Shown here one piece after another: positions 32,868-44,000 of a stretch of 64,000 bases of DNA. Origin of the DNA: Ypsolopha sequella. Lineage: Eukaryota; Arthropoda; Insecta; Lepidoptera; Ypsolophidae. Within the stretch, counting starts at the first letter, position 1. Every line of letters starts with the position of its first letter. Below the pieces are notes generated by a model, which was given only the letters and a program-made list of their open reading frames with translations, was not told where the DNA came from and did no database searches. The stretch spans positions 62,001 through 126,000 of the forward strand of contig CAKOHE010000112.1 of NCBI GenBank assembly GCA_934047225.1. Direction: 5' to 3'. The translations under genes were made by a program, and so were the position numbers.

Positions 32868-32960
32868 ATTCAAATTCAAAATTATTTATTTACCAATACA
32901 AATAAAGGTTTCTACAATAAAAACTTAATTACTAAACAACCTAAATATAAAGTATTTTAC
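32868..32960 (-). repeat. LINE 3' end, minus strand
   Basis: TTCAAATTCAAAATTATTTA followed by ACAAATAAAGGTTT on the plus strand is the mirror of a LINE poly-A-signal region with a (TTTGAA)n tail. Confidence 0.45.
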
Positions 32961-32992
32961 ATATTTTACAAATGGAGAGTATTCTTAGTGGC

Positions 32993-33795
32993 CAATAAAT
33001 TTGCACAAGTTTCATGCAAAAGTATGTCTAGTGGAAAAAAAAAATTATTGTGCAAATAAAAATAAGTGTAATGTTAATTGCACTTATTGTTAATGCATTT
33101 CTGCAATTATCAAAAAACCAACACCACCAATAAATTTGCACAAGTTTCATGCAAAAGTATGTCTAGTGGAAAAAAAAAGTTATTGTGCAAATAAAAATAA
33201 GTGTAATGTTAATTGCACTTATTGTTAATGCATTTCTGCAATTATCAAAAAACCAACACCACCAATGAATTTGCACAAGTTTCATGCAAAAGTATGTCTA
33301 GTGGAAAAAAAAAGTTATTGTGCAAATAAAAATAAGTGTAATGTTAATTGCACTTATTGTTAATGCATTTCTGCAATTATCAAAAAACCAACACCACCAA
33401 TAAATTTGCACAAGTTTCATGCAAAAGTATGTCTAGTGGAAAAAAAAAGTTATTGTGCAAATAAAAATAAGTGTAATGTTAATTGCACTTATTGTTAATG
33501 CATTTCTGCAATTATCAAAAAACCAACACCACCAATAAATTTGCACAAGTTTCATGCAAAAGTATGTCTAGTGGAAAAAAAAAGTTATTGTGCAAATAAA
33601 AATAAGTGTAATGTTAATTGCACTTATTGTTAATGCATTTCTGCAATTATCAAAAAACCAACACCACCAATAAATTTGCACAAGTTTCATGCAAAAGTAT
33701 GTCTAGTGGAAAAAAAAAGTTATTGTGCAAATAAAAATAAGTGTAATGTTAATTGCACTTATTGTTAATGCTGTTCTGCAATGCCCAAAACAAAC
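32993..33795. repeat. 135-bp satellite, about 6 copies
   Basis: Units starting TTGCACAAGTTTCATGCAAA recur at 33001, 33136, 33271, 33406, 33541 and 33676, a constant 135-bp period. Each unit contains an inverted repeat, AATAAGTG...CACTTATT. Copies differ by single bases; the last one degenerates near 33770. Confidence 0.95.
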
Positions 33796-33824
33796 ACCAC
33801 ATACAATCTACTAAAATTCGGCCT

Positions 33825-34600
33825 AGAGCTTTTAATATATTTACTGACACTGGTTTCGAGAAATCTTTAAAAAACCCCAAGTAGTCCCCCCCCCTCCCCT
33901 ATCTCCGAAACCGGTAGACCGAAAAATATGAAAAAATGTCAATTAAAGATCATAACTGGCCAATTACAGGAAAACTATAGCGATTAAAAAAAATTCAGCC
34001 CTAATGACAAATACAAAAAAAAAGGTAAAATAAATAAAAAAAATATTTTCTAAAAATACAATATGGGTATCAAATTATAGGTATTAAAAAGTTAATTGTA
34101 AAAATATATACTTTTAATATATTTACTGACATTGGTTTCGAGAAATCTTTAAAAAACCACAAAAATATCTATGTCCCTCCCCTTACCTCCGAAACTGGTG
34201 AACCGAAAAATATGAAAAAAATGTCAATTGTAGATCATAACTGACTAATTACAGGAAAACTATAGCGGTTAAAAAAAATTCAGCACTAATGAGAAATATA
34301 AAAAAGAAGTAAAATAAATGAAAAAGATATTTTATAAAAATACAATATGGGTATCAAATTGTAGATATTAAAAAGCTGATTGTAAAAATATATACTTTTA
34401 CTATACTTACTGACACTGGTTTCGAAAAATATTAAAAAAAACACAAATATATGTATCTCCTCCCTTATCTCCAAAACTGGTGGACCAAAAAATATGAAAA
34501 AAATCATGGTAATATGTGTTTACGTAAAGAAAGATTACAGGAAAAATAAAGCGGTCGAGAAATTCACGAAAAAAACAAATGACAAAATTAAATTTATCAT
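33825..34600. repeat. Diverged tandem repeat, about 283-bp period, nearly 3 copies
   Basis: TTTAATATATTTACTGACA recurs at 33831, 34113 and (changed) 34397. Other shared anchors are GGTTTCGAGAAAT, CCGAAAAATATGAAAAAA and ATACAATATGGGTATCAAAT. Confidence 0.8.
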
Positions 34601-34655
34601 CCACAATACGGAACCCTAGGTACGCGAGTCTGACTCGCACTTGACCGTTTTTAAT
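34601..34655 (+). repeat. Right end of the 7686-7970 repeat family
   Basis: ACGGAACCCTAGGTACGCGA and CTGACTCGCACTTGACCG match the family end. The 283-bp array probably grew inside a copy of this family. Confidence 0.55.
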
Positions 34656-35480
34656 CAGTGATTTGACTTTAATTTCTTGTCTAAGAATACTCTAAAGACA
34701 TACATAAAATATGAAAAAGACAAGGCGCTAAAATGGTAGCGCCTGACAAACAATTCAGAACCCTATGAGTACGGAACACTAATTTTTTTATTACCTATTC
34801 GTTATTTTATTTTAGAGTATGTACAACAATTTCACCAAATTTGAAATGTGTAAGTATTACTGTCTGTTTCATAATAATGACAAAAATATGCTACTTTTTA
34901 GAGGTTTTTGTATGGTGACCTCAATTTTCATTTTATTTTTATTACTCGCCTGAATGAATACTGCGAAAATTTCAACTGGCTACCTCTGTAGACCCCTGTG
35001 ACAGGCTAAAAAACATAATTGCTCGTACATTTGACTTAATACATGATTTGTTTGATAGGTATCTTCTCCAATATTACTGCAATTCCTTCAAAAAATGTAA
35101 CGGGCAATCATTCTTCGTTCCACCGCTTTCAGGCCCTTATATGCCCTTGGCTAGTATTGTAGGTAAAGTATCTTGAATTTGTTTCCTCAAAAAAAAAAAC
35201 AAAATGTAGTAGACTAAACTGTCATAGTGGTCGACTCGGTTACAATAGAGTATTCAACCTGGTAGAAGTTGAAATTATGGACCTGCATTTTTTTTTTATA
35301 TATTATAAAAGAATTAATTTATTTTTTTATTGTTTTATAAGAAACTGACATACTGTGTACCACCAATAAATTTTTATGGTCATGCTAAATTGGCTGATGG
35401 AGGTATTTCAGTAACAATCATAATGAAAGTCTCTGAAACATGGTGTAAAACATTGCAAACACTGATCAGATGTTGAGATA
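34656..35480. other. No gene seen
   Basis: AT-rich sequence without recognisable repeats or coding signals. Confidence 0.4.
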
Positions 35481-35485
35481 AACTG

Positions 35486-35908
35486 TTGCAAAAACTAAAA
35501 ATTATTTGTAAAATGACCTTGGGAATAAAAATTATAACCAATCTATCCACATATTCACACATGGAAATAATAACAGCAATCCATGTGCATCCATCGTTGA
35601 TCGCTCAAATCCTATACTGTGACATAAATGTGACAGGTTTGCGTTTAGTCTATGCTAACAGTACAGCTACAGAGGGCCGCTATTTCTATTCCCTAAGTTT
35701 ACTGACTCAGGTAATACAAGTATACAACATGTCCATATGTATGACTAAATATAAATACTTTTTTTTTATCGTGCAAGATTTTAATCAAATTATCGGAAAG
35801 GATTGGTTAAGTACATTAGAAATTTGGCCATTGATAAAAAAAAAAATTAAATTCTGTAAACAAAATGATGAAGACTGTAAAAAATATGAAAATAACATAA
35901 AAACTTAA
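35486..35908 (+). CDS. Hypothetical 140-codon open frame
   Basis: The frame is open for 423 nt and looks protein-like in two parts: ILYCDINVTGLRLVYANST, and later QIIGKDWLSTLEIWPLIKKK with a lysine-rich end and a stop. The middle (CMTKYKYFFFIV) resembles an intron, with CAG|GTAATA at 35711 and a pyrimidine tract before 35778. Removing that segment shifts the frame into a quick stop, so a simple two-exon model fails. It may be a decayed gene or transposon fragment. Not recognised. Confidence 0.25.
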   Translation: MQKLKIICKMTLGIKIITNLSTYSHMEIITAIHVHPSLIAQILYCDINVTGLRLVYANSTATEGRYFYSLSLLTQVIQVYNMSICMTKYKYFFFIVQDFNQIIGKDWLSTLEIWPLIKKKIKFCKQNDEDCKKYENNIKT

Positions 35909-35989
35909 ATAACATGAAATAAAACTAAAATTAAACCTTACAAATTTACCTATAAAACTAAAATGTCTCCTAAAGTAAAATTAAACTAA

Positions 35990-36250
35990 GTAAAAAATGT
36001 TGGCCAGATCGCCGCCGTCTTGTGGCAGGGTTCCCAGAATGCTGGCAGCATTTCCTCTTTGGATTGCCAAACTAAGGCGTTGTCCAAAGTATGCGCCAGC
36101 TCGTGGGTCCCCCGAAACGTCAACCAGCCGCGAGGAAATTTCTTTAAAAAGACATTTAGCCTCTTGACCCCACGGCCCAAGGGTTTCGACTCCAAAAGGC
36201 GCAAACGCGTACTCCGAACTGAGCTCTGCATATTCAATATAAATACTTGA
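35990..36250 (-). pseudogene. Retroelement C-terminal fragment (VETLGPWG type)
   Basis: The minus-strand frame carries FAPFGVETLGPWGQEAKCLF, RAGAYFGQRLSLAIQRGN and a final ILGTLP. I associate this conserved block with the C-terminus of reverse-transcriptase proteins in many animal genomes. Upstream parts are missing. Confidence 0.55.
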
Positions 36251-36479
36251 ATACAAAATATAAAATACATACACATGACATGAATTCTTCAGGGGATGTC
36301 AGAAATTTTTTCATGTACTTACACATATACGCCACATTTCGCCGACAATTATTACATCCCAGAGTGAGGGTTGGGCAAGCTTGTCAAACACTTGTTGACA
36401 TCACACACATAATCTACTTGCGGGCAAGCAACAAACTAAAATTTTATGGAAATCTATCACAGTATATCCCTTCCTAGGA

Positions 36480-36860
36480 TTGTCACTTCGCCGACGCATC
36501 TGCCGTCTGTTTCTTGTGCTAGGAAAGTAAGCGAGACAGAATTACAAATCGTATTTTCAGAAAGGCTAGTTATCTGAATAAGTAGGTTGTCAACGGCGTA
36601 GCTGGGGTATACCGTTTATGGCGTGTCTTGAAGCGGTAGAGCTAAAAATATCTTAGAGCTACGAGGAATAACAAGAAGCAGATGCTGTTAAGATATATTT
36701 AGTTAAAATGATCCTTATGCGTTTGTTATTTAATAAGTATACATTATTGGCTGTACGCATTCTTCAACTCAAAATTGTAATGCAAAAGGAGACTGGGCGA
36801 AAGTGGTCTGTAGTCCAACAGATATGGAGTAATTTTTTTTAGGAAGTACACATACAAAAC
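36480..36860. other. No gene seen
   Basis: No coding or repeat signal recognised. Confidence 0.35.
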
Positions 36861-36865
36861 AAACA

Positions 36866-37240
36866 AAATACAAAATATCTTTATTGGTAACACAAATGAA
36901 ATTTACATGGTAATGTTTTTGGAATCACCTTTTAAGCATGCAATGCTTGTACCAGGTGACTCCGCTCTTTCTATAACTTTATAAAATTAACTAAATGTAG
37001 AAAACAATAATCATTAAAACAAGTTTAATAAATATACTAAGTGTAAGATATTTTAATATATTATATAGATATAATTATGTGTGTAAATGTTTCTGACTTT
37101 ATGTGTTATTCTTATTTATTTTAGTTGATTGTACCATTTTGTGTTTGTATTACTATCTTTAATTATTGTAATTGGTTTGTCCGTTTTAATTAAAGTAAAA
37201 AATAAATAAATAAAAATAATGTATAATTTTAAAACTAAAC
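36866..37240. repeat. Opposed LINE 3' ends
   Basis: The left edge reads like a minus-strand LINE 3' end (AAATATCTTTATTGGTAACAC). The right edge reads like a plus-strand one (TTTAATTAAAGTAAAAAATA plus (AAAT)n and (TAAAC)n tails). No coding part remains. Confidence 0.45.
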
Positions 37241-37388
37241 TAAACTAAACTAAAAAAAAAAACTAAAGATACATTGAGAGAAAAAAAAAGCTATGAAGTA
37301 TACACACACCAAAACAATCTTAACTAATTAATCCTATTAGTTTTTACATAATGTGCATTCGTGTGCTACATGTTTAATAGTGCATACT

Positions 37389-37973
37389 TTAGGCAGTACG
37401 TAATTTCTTAGCTCTAGAGCGGGTCAATGGAGGCAAAATGTGTGGAGTCGTAGAGTGTTGGTCAACATCAGCTCGCTCGCCTTCATTGACCAGCTCCTCA
37501 CTACCAATGTCTACCTTTTCCTCTGCATCGCACAAGTTAGCATCGTCGCTGCATTGATCAGGCTGTGCAGTTGGTTCGCATTTAACTAGGTGGCGTCTAT
37601 TACGTCGATATCGAACTCCTAACTTATTCTGGATTATATAAGAACGCGGAGTATCCGCATTTCCCACTACCGTTCCGCGACTTCTTGTTTTACCTTGAAA
37701 CAACACAACGTCGTTGCCAACTTTAAGTGCGGGCAATTCTTTACATTTTTTGTCAAAATACATTTTAGATTTTCTTTGATTATCTATCATTTTAGTATGT
37801 TGTTTGTTTGTACAGACTTCAGGTTTTAATAATGCCGGATGTATAGGTAGTTTACAGTTAAGTCTACGACTCATAAGTAACTTTCCAGGAGAATCCAAAC
37901 CCTCGCGTGGCGTATTTCTATAATTTAGCAAACTCAACTGGAAATCGCTATTACTTTGAATAGATTTTATCAA
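37389..37973 (-). pseudogene. Ty3/gypsy integrase C-terminal part, beyond the Helitron
   Basis: The minus-strand frame contains LLNYRNTPREGLDSPGKLLM, the conserved end of the integrase core in Ty3/gypsy elements. A basic C-terminal region with an SH3-like segment (LKVGNDVVLFQG) and an acidic tail up to the stop at 37389 follow. It is the continuation of the frame at 39091-38558. The two halves are separated only by the insertion at 37977-38557, and the frame is continuous when that insertion is discounted. Confidence 0.85.
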
Positions 37974-37976
37974 TAA

Positions 37977-38557
37977 CTAGCTGACCCGGCGAACTTCGTT
38001 CCGCCTAACAGTCTAATAATATCCTTTTAACTTTAGTTAAACTTAATTTAGGATTTCATTAAGATAATAACATTGATACAACTTTTTTTTTGCAAAAACA
38101 GAAATGTTTTATTGCTTGCCATTGCGAAAAAAGAATGGCAGGGACCCATGTAGTTTCATAGGCTTAGCGTAGGGTATTGAATATATGCAGAAATAATAGT
38201 TCTTGGAATAACTAAGAAAAAAAGGTAATCGCAGTATATTTTTAAAACTTGGGGTTGAGATGTTATTTAATGATATCAGAACGCTAGATAAATAAACACT
38301 GTACATTAGTACGTATAGTGGTAGGTTTCTTTTATATGCGTAGTTTTTTCAACAGATGGCACCACATGCTGTTTGCATTCGTAAAATTAATTTATTTATT
38401 TATTGTTATTCGATAACTTATCCGATATTTTATTACTTATTCTGCTATTCGGAGCGGAGAAGAATACACCAAAAAAGAGATAAGTAACTAACATCGATCC
38501 AGCCGATCTTATGTTATAAGTGGTGTAACTAACACGACTTTGTTTTATATATTTAGA
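37977..38557 (-). mobile_element. Non-autonomous Helitron, 581 bp, inside integrase
   Basis: On the minus strand the element begins TCTAAATATATAAAACAAAG and ends with a GC-rich hairpin (GGCGGAAC GAA GTTCGCC) followed by GGGTCAGCTAG. This is the canonical Helitron layout: 5' TC, 3' hairpin, then CTAG. It sits exactly between an A and a T of the integrase coding sequence with no target duplication, as Helitrons do. It encodes no RepHel; the ORF at 38306-38109 is not supported. Confidence 0.85.
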
Positions 38558-39091
38558 TTTCTTTACAGTTTGAACAGCTCTCTCACTTTTGCCATTCGCC
38601 TGTGCATAATAGGGGGAAGTAGTAACGTGCTGAAACCCCCATTCATCTGAAAACTTTCGGAATTCACGACTGCTGTAATTTGGTGCATTATCTGAAACCA
38701 AAATTTCAGGTATGCCATGTCTAGCAAATATTTCTTTCATGCTACAAATTACGCTTTGATAGGTAATATTATTTAGCGCACTGACCTCTACATACCCCGA
38801 ATAGTAGTCAACCAATAAAATATAATGTTTTTTTGCATATTCAAAAATGTCGGAACCGACTTTGTACCAAGGTAGAGAGGGAATTTCCATAGGCATTAAC
38901 GGCTCCTGAGATGGCGCGTTGAAATTCTCTTGGCAAGTTTTACATCTTCTAACAAATAACTCAACATCTTTCGTTATGCCTGGCCAGAACATAACCTCTC
39001 GAGCCCGTCTTTTACATCTATCAATTCCTAGATGACCTTCATGAACGTGACCTAGCATCTCTCTTCGCATAGAAACTGGAATCACAATCAA
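38558..39091 (-). pseudogene. Ty3/gypsy integrase, zinc-binding and catalytic domains
   Basis: The frame carries the HHCC zinc-binding motif (H15, H20, C50, C53, in a context ending CKTCQ). The catalytic triad is D81, D134 (VSDNAPNY) and E170 (GKSERAVQ), spaced DD35E as in retroviral-type integrases. It integrates the cDNA of an LTR retrotransposon. The last part of the formal frame (after about residue 178) is Helitron sequence. Protease, reverse transcriptase and RNase H, which should lie upstream, are absent, so the element carries a large internal deletion. Confidence 0.88.
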
Positions 39092-39234
39092 GTTTCATCC
39101 GTTTTACTTTCCTTCTTTACAATTTTTATTTTGTTTGTTGATATACCTGAACTTTTAACTATCATTTGTACTTGCTGGGAAGAAGGACACCAGTCTCTTC
39201 GGAGGCGTGGGTTCGGATCCCACCGCTGTCACCA
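39092..39234 (-). mobile_element. Gypsy leader with primer-binding site
   Basis: On the minus strand TGGTGACAGCGGTGGGATCC (39234-39215) is complementary to a tRNA 3' end of leucine type (…GCTGTCACCA). It directly follows the presumed LTR. A short stretch that could start gag follows, then an abrupt join to integrase at about 39091. Confidence 0.6.
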
Positions 39235-39330
39235 TATTATATGAATGAAACACACGAATGGTGGACGACAACAACTTTATTAAATATATTCAGTTACCCT
39301 ACATAGATAATCAATCTACCCTACACAACA
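39235..39330 (-). repeat. Presumed LTR remnant of the gypsy element
   Basis: On the minus strand TGTTGTGTAGGGTAG opens the segment, AATAAAG occurs within it, and it ends at the primer-binding site. The length of about 95 bp is short, and no matching 3' LTR was found below 37389. Its outer edge abuts a LINE coding remnant. Confidence 0.45.
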
Positions 39331-40140
39331 GTAAGGCTTACCATAAATGTTTAATTCATGGTTTAACTTATTGTAAAGGAATGCCGATCGTTTAGAGTAC
39401 TGTACGCTTGCAAATTCGGTTTTAGTTTCTGGAATTTTAGCTATATTGTATTTTCTTCTTTTCATAAATAGTCTTGCATCATAAACAATATCTTTGTCTT
39501 TTTTTAGCACAGTTTGAAGTATGTACAATTTCCTCACAGATAAACAGTTGCATAATTCGTAAAGGCCACTAGTTGGGAATCTCCTTTTTTTAAAATGCAT
39601 TATCTTCAGAATACCACGTTGGGTCCTTTCAAGGTTCAAGAATTTAGTCTTTCCTGCCCCTCCCCAGACTGGAATACAGTAAACCAAGATAGACTGCACC
39701 AAAGCGAAATATATTGTGCTTAGTAAGTCGCTATTTTTATTTTCTGATGATTTGGATGGTGCAATGTGTCTCAACGTTGCGAATATACAATACAATACAA
39801 TACAATACAAATACGTTTATTTTCATTAATAGGATTACATTATATGGTAGGGGCTGGTGTCTCCCTTTAAGCTTTATATATCCAGCTGAGCTTTCGTATT
39901 CGGTTTGCAACTTGATCTAGGTGAGGATACCATGATAATCCGTCATCTAAAATTACTCCTAGGTATTTAGTTTGTGAGACTTTCTCCAATTTGGGACAGT
40001 TACAATTTCCATTAAAAGTAGTGACACAGTTGTGAATCTTAATATTAAAGTCACTGTTTGGTTGGCGTCGAGCATTTATGCTAAAGCAGATGTAGTTTGA
40101 TCTAGAGGCGTTTAGTGTAAGGAGATTATTTTTTAATTTA
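39331..40140 (-). pseudogene. LINE reverse transcriptase C-terminal half, interrupted
   Basis: On the minus strand the upstream part reads NLLTLNASRSNYICFSINAR and KYLGVILDDGLSWYPHLDQV. The downstream part reads LVQSILVYCIPVWGGAGKTK, then LSVRKLYILQTVLKKDKDIV and AFLYNKLNHELNIYG. It resembles the plus-strand LINE at 41330-42775. A short LINE 3' end at 39787-39880 interrupts the frame. The gypsy LTR begins right at its 3' coding end. Confidence 0.78.
39787..39880 (-). mobile_element. Short LINE 3'-end insertion with (TATTG)n tail
   Basis: On the minus strand a piece of about 95 bp ends AAAATAAACGTATTTG plus TATTG repeats. When it is ignored, the LINE frame runs on continuously from GCTGGATA into TTCGCAACG. 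Confidence 0.6.
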
Positions 40141-41329
40141 ATTTACATTTAGACGGTATTTTTTTGTTATGACGTCATCAAAATCTGACCCGATAAAATT
40201 ATTTTATTTTAATTAAGTATTTTTATTACAATAATGTTATAATAAATTAAGGAACTTATAAGAACTCCGATTTTGCAATGAGCTACATTTATTACATTTT
40301 TGACTGCAATGACGCCGAACTAAGAACTATAAATAAGTGGCCTGTTAGACTAGCGTTGGTAAACTACACGCCGTGTCTTTGAAGACGCTGACGCCACCTC
40401 TTTCTGTCCGAAAAGTACCGAAAAAACTGTCGGGTCAGATTTTGATGCTCTTTCGCACAGAGGTGTAGTTGGGGTTACCTAATGTAAAAACCACAATATT
40501 ATATCTGTTGGTTCATAGACCACTTTTCATACAAAAAAGAACAGTCTCCTTTGCTTCCATGTAAAGATACATTCAATATTGACCTTCTCTTGATTAGCTA
40601 TTCCTTTTAGTGCGGCCCTGTGAGAAGGATAGCAAAAAATATATTGATCAGTAGGATAAAGAAGCAGCGAGTTACAAACGTAAATTATTTAAGTGAATAC
40701 TTGTTATGTTACCTCTTTACTCAATCACAGAGGTGAAAATCACTGGTGGCATTCGCTTACGATGTCATTTCATTTTTTTTATTATTTCGATCAAATAAGC
40801 ATTAACTTATTAATAGATAATTAATTATAAATAATAAATAATGAACGAATAAAAAATGTAATAATCTAATTCTCCGTAGTTGAAAATGTCGTCCTGCCTG
40901 GAACTGGAAGTGAAGTACAAGTTCTGAACAAAGGCAAAAAAAGAAGTAATCTACTTTCAAAACACGCTTTTAAAACCCGTTTAGCAACCGGATTGTGAAA
41001 GATCCGCCTTTTTCTATTTAATTGAAACAGAACACATATATTAATATTTCACTCAATAGTTCCTCAACAAAACCTTTTACCTATGTATTATGTATGCTGC
41101 CGATTGCTGCTATAGCAAAGTTTCCATTGGTCTCTGAAAATTAGAATTTTAAAATTTAAAATTCTAATTCGGTATGTAAAATACACTGGCATTATATTTT
41201 TATTTTGTATAGTCTATTTTGAACAATTAATTTCTATATTTCTTTTTTCCTAACAGTAGTTGATTTTTTATAATTTTTAAGTTTCATATTGATGACGTCA
41301 CGTATTAGGCTAAGTCAACCTCATTCATT
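40141..41329. other. No gene; palindrome and dispersed repeat
   Basis: A 27-bp palindrome (arm TTAGAATTTTAAA) lies at 41145-41171. The segment at about 40975-41095 is an inverted relative of 47880-48000 (shared AGTGTTCTGTTTCAATTA-like text). Confidence 0.55.
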
Positions 41330-42775
41330 ATCAAACCTCTTTATTCATAATGACTATATTGACGCTTTTCAAGGATTATCTTACGAACCGCGGGCAGAGT
41401 GTTAAAATTGGTGAATATACGAGTGAGAAAGCCAAAATTACATTTGGTGTACCAGAGGGAAGCGTACTAGGCCCTACCCTTTTTCTAATATACATTAACC
41501 ATCTTTGTGGCCTGGAGATCGACCATGGTAAAATTTTCTCCTATGCAGACTATACTGCTATCGTTTTCACTGGTGACACGTGGAATGCCGTCCATGAATA
41601 CACAGAGATAGGGCTTACCAAAATTGCTGGATGGTTAAATTCAAACTTACTTACTTTAAACATGTCTAAGATGAACTATATATGTTCATGTACCTCGATT
41701 AACAAAGTAGTAAGCACAAAGTACCTGGGCATTATAGTTGACCAACGACTGTCTTGGCACCCTCACATTGAACTGGTGATGAACAGACTTAGAAAACTCA
41801 TCTGGACTTTCAAGACGTTAAGACACGTTTCCACAAAGCTTCTTCTGAATCAAATTTACGTTTGTCTAGCTCAATCTGTGTTATAAAACTTATTGTATTT
41901 CAGTATGGGGAGGGGCAACTAAAATCAAACTTTTAGAACTAGAGAGAGCTCAAAGATCCCTCCTAAAGGTTATGTACTATAAGCCATATACATTTTCCAC
42001 TGAAAACCTTTATAATATTTGTGACCATCTTACAGTTAGGAAACTATACATTCTTCAGGTTATTTTAATAAAGCACAAAAAATTGACATATAACCCTATA
42101 ATCCTAAACAAACGTAGAAGGGAAGCTGTAGCTCCGGTAGTTTCTGTTAAATCTACTTTTGCTAGTAGACAGTTTGTCAAGCAGTCAGAATACCTATATA
42201 ATAGTATAAATACAGAAATCAATATCTACCATCTTAATTACTTCGAATGTAAAAAAACCTTGACCAATTAGCTTAAGACCAAAAGCTACGATGAGACTGA
42301 ATCTCTTCTAAAATAATTCAATTAAACTTAATTTTATATATATTTACCTATTTTTTCTTTTGTTAAATAATTGTTATAAAATATGTAAGTATTTCTAGTT
42401 TTACCCAAAATTTGATTACAAGCGGCCTTACAATGTAAAAGCAGACACCTTCACACTCTCATGCATTACACACCACACTCACAAACATACACATACTCAT
42501 CCTCCCTGGTAGCTTTTTTAATACTGATCCCAAGACTTCGGTCGTAGGGCTAGGGAATCTCAGTCACACCTATACACACCATCCCTCACTTATTCACATA
42601 CATTAGTACCTAATCATATATTGTATTAATTAAGCTAATCATAAGTTTGCTGTCCACTATGGAAGAGCGGAGTCTCCTACTACAGGTATTATTTTACTTA
42701 AAAGGAGGCTCCAACAACCTGTAAATACCTATGATTGTGTAAAGAAATAAATAATTTTGTATTTGTATTTTTGTA
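41330..42775 (+). pseudogene. LINE reverse transcriptase from motif B to C-terminus, frameshifted
   Basis: The first frame (to 41886) holds FGVPEGSVLGPTLFLIYINH, a catalytic box reading SYADYTAIVF, and KYLGIIVDQRLSWHPHIELV. A frameshift near 41885 leads to the second frame: VWGGATKIKLLELERAQRSL, LTVRKLYILQVILIKHKKL and LYNSINTEINIY. The catalytic YADD has become YADY, so the second aspartate is lost. About 30 residues before KYLG are deleted relative to the related copy at 39331-40140. The 3' UTR ends in TTTGTATTTGTATTTTTGTA near 42775. Confidence 0.82.
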
Positions 42776-43560
42776 TACGGTTTGACCTTTATAAAAAAAA
42801 TCTCATTGTCTACTTTTGACGTAAGCGTAGGCACCAAAGAGTAAATTAGTAGTAGCAAAAAGTTTATGGTTTTAAGCAAAGTCAGCCTAGTGTTTCCAAG
42901 TCTTTTTTTACTTTTTCCGCAGATCAAGGCTTTTTACGTTTACATTTTGGTGCTGTCATAGTTAGAAAAGGGCTTATCTTTACTTTTGAAATCTTTGATC
43001 AGAACATGGTGTCTCTGATGGACAATCACAAGTGTTCCGAATGTCAACTGAATTGTGAAACACTTGTATACCCACTTGTCACCAAATACTTTTACGACGT
43101 ATAGTCGTACTTTGGTCAAGATTTCAATAACTATTAATCCTGAACCTGAGTACAGTCCTGTGTAAATATAGAGATATTTTTTTCAGAAAAGCTTAGAAGT
43201 CGTAGAAAGTATTGTAGACTTGGGTGGACATCCGTCATCTGGTACGTTTTCCAGCTATACATTTTTGTGTTACTATGACTTACAAAATGTATGACTTACA
43301 AAATACTTCGCACTGTTTTCCTTTCTTCATTGGATTAAAAATTCAGAATCAGCCCGTTTCCTTGAGAAATTATAACGAAATATCAGCGAATAGAGACAGC
43401 CTGAGAAACGTCCCAGCAGGGAAATATTACTGTCGTGAATTACTTTATGACTAATGGACTTGCATATTTTAGTGTACAGGCGCCTAGTACGATTGCTGTT
43501 ATGAAAACTTGATGTTTATGTTTTAATATAGATATAAATTTAATATTCCTCTTATTACGT
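42776..43560. other. No supported gene; SINE-like fragment
   Basis: Text near 43020-43115 (AGTGTTCCGAATGTCAACTG) may be a decayed SINE 3' part. Open frames are unsupported. Confidence 0.35.
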
Positions 43561-43563
43561 ATT

Positions 43564-43994
43564 AAGGCGATATGTAAAAGTTTTAGCGTCCCTATTACTC
43601 CATATGCGAAAAAACCCTCAGTGCGGAGGATTCGTGGAAAAGTAGCAAAAAGTTGGTTTTTTATTAATATAAAATGTACTAAAGTTGCTATCAAAATTTC
43701 GTTTAACCAGGTCCTAGATACCGTTAAAACCCATCTAATAAAATATATTTGCAGTCCATATGTCATTCTAAATTGTCAAACCAGGAGAATTGATGTCGAA
43801 AAAGACCTAATTTTAACAAACATTTCTATCGAGCCGAATTTCTCCAATCGCGTTTCTGTTTTAACAGATCCCTAGAAAAAGATTCCAAAATAATATACTA
43901 AATAGTATATTATTAAATGATCAAAATAATTATATTATTTACCGAAGTAGATATGCAAGTTCTCAAAGTGTCGATTTTTTTCCGTAGCGCCTTA
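43564..43994. mobile_element. TTAA-ended element with coding relic, copy 2
   Basis: TTAAGGCGATATG at the left and CGCCTTAA at the right bound the segment. Inside, 43615-43870 in the plus orientation encodes GKVAKSWFFINIKCTKVAIK and DTVKTHLIKYI, a homologue of the relic at 27255-27600. Family unknown. Confidence 0.45.
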
Positions 43995-44000
43995 AGAGAA

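Noticed and set aside
35711..35777. A 67-nt intron in the open frame at 35486-35908
   Set aside because: The splice-site text is plausible, but splicing puts the downstream part in a frame with an early stop.
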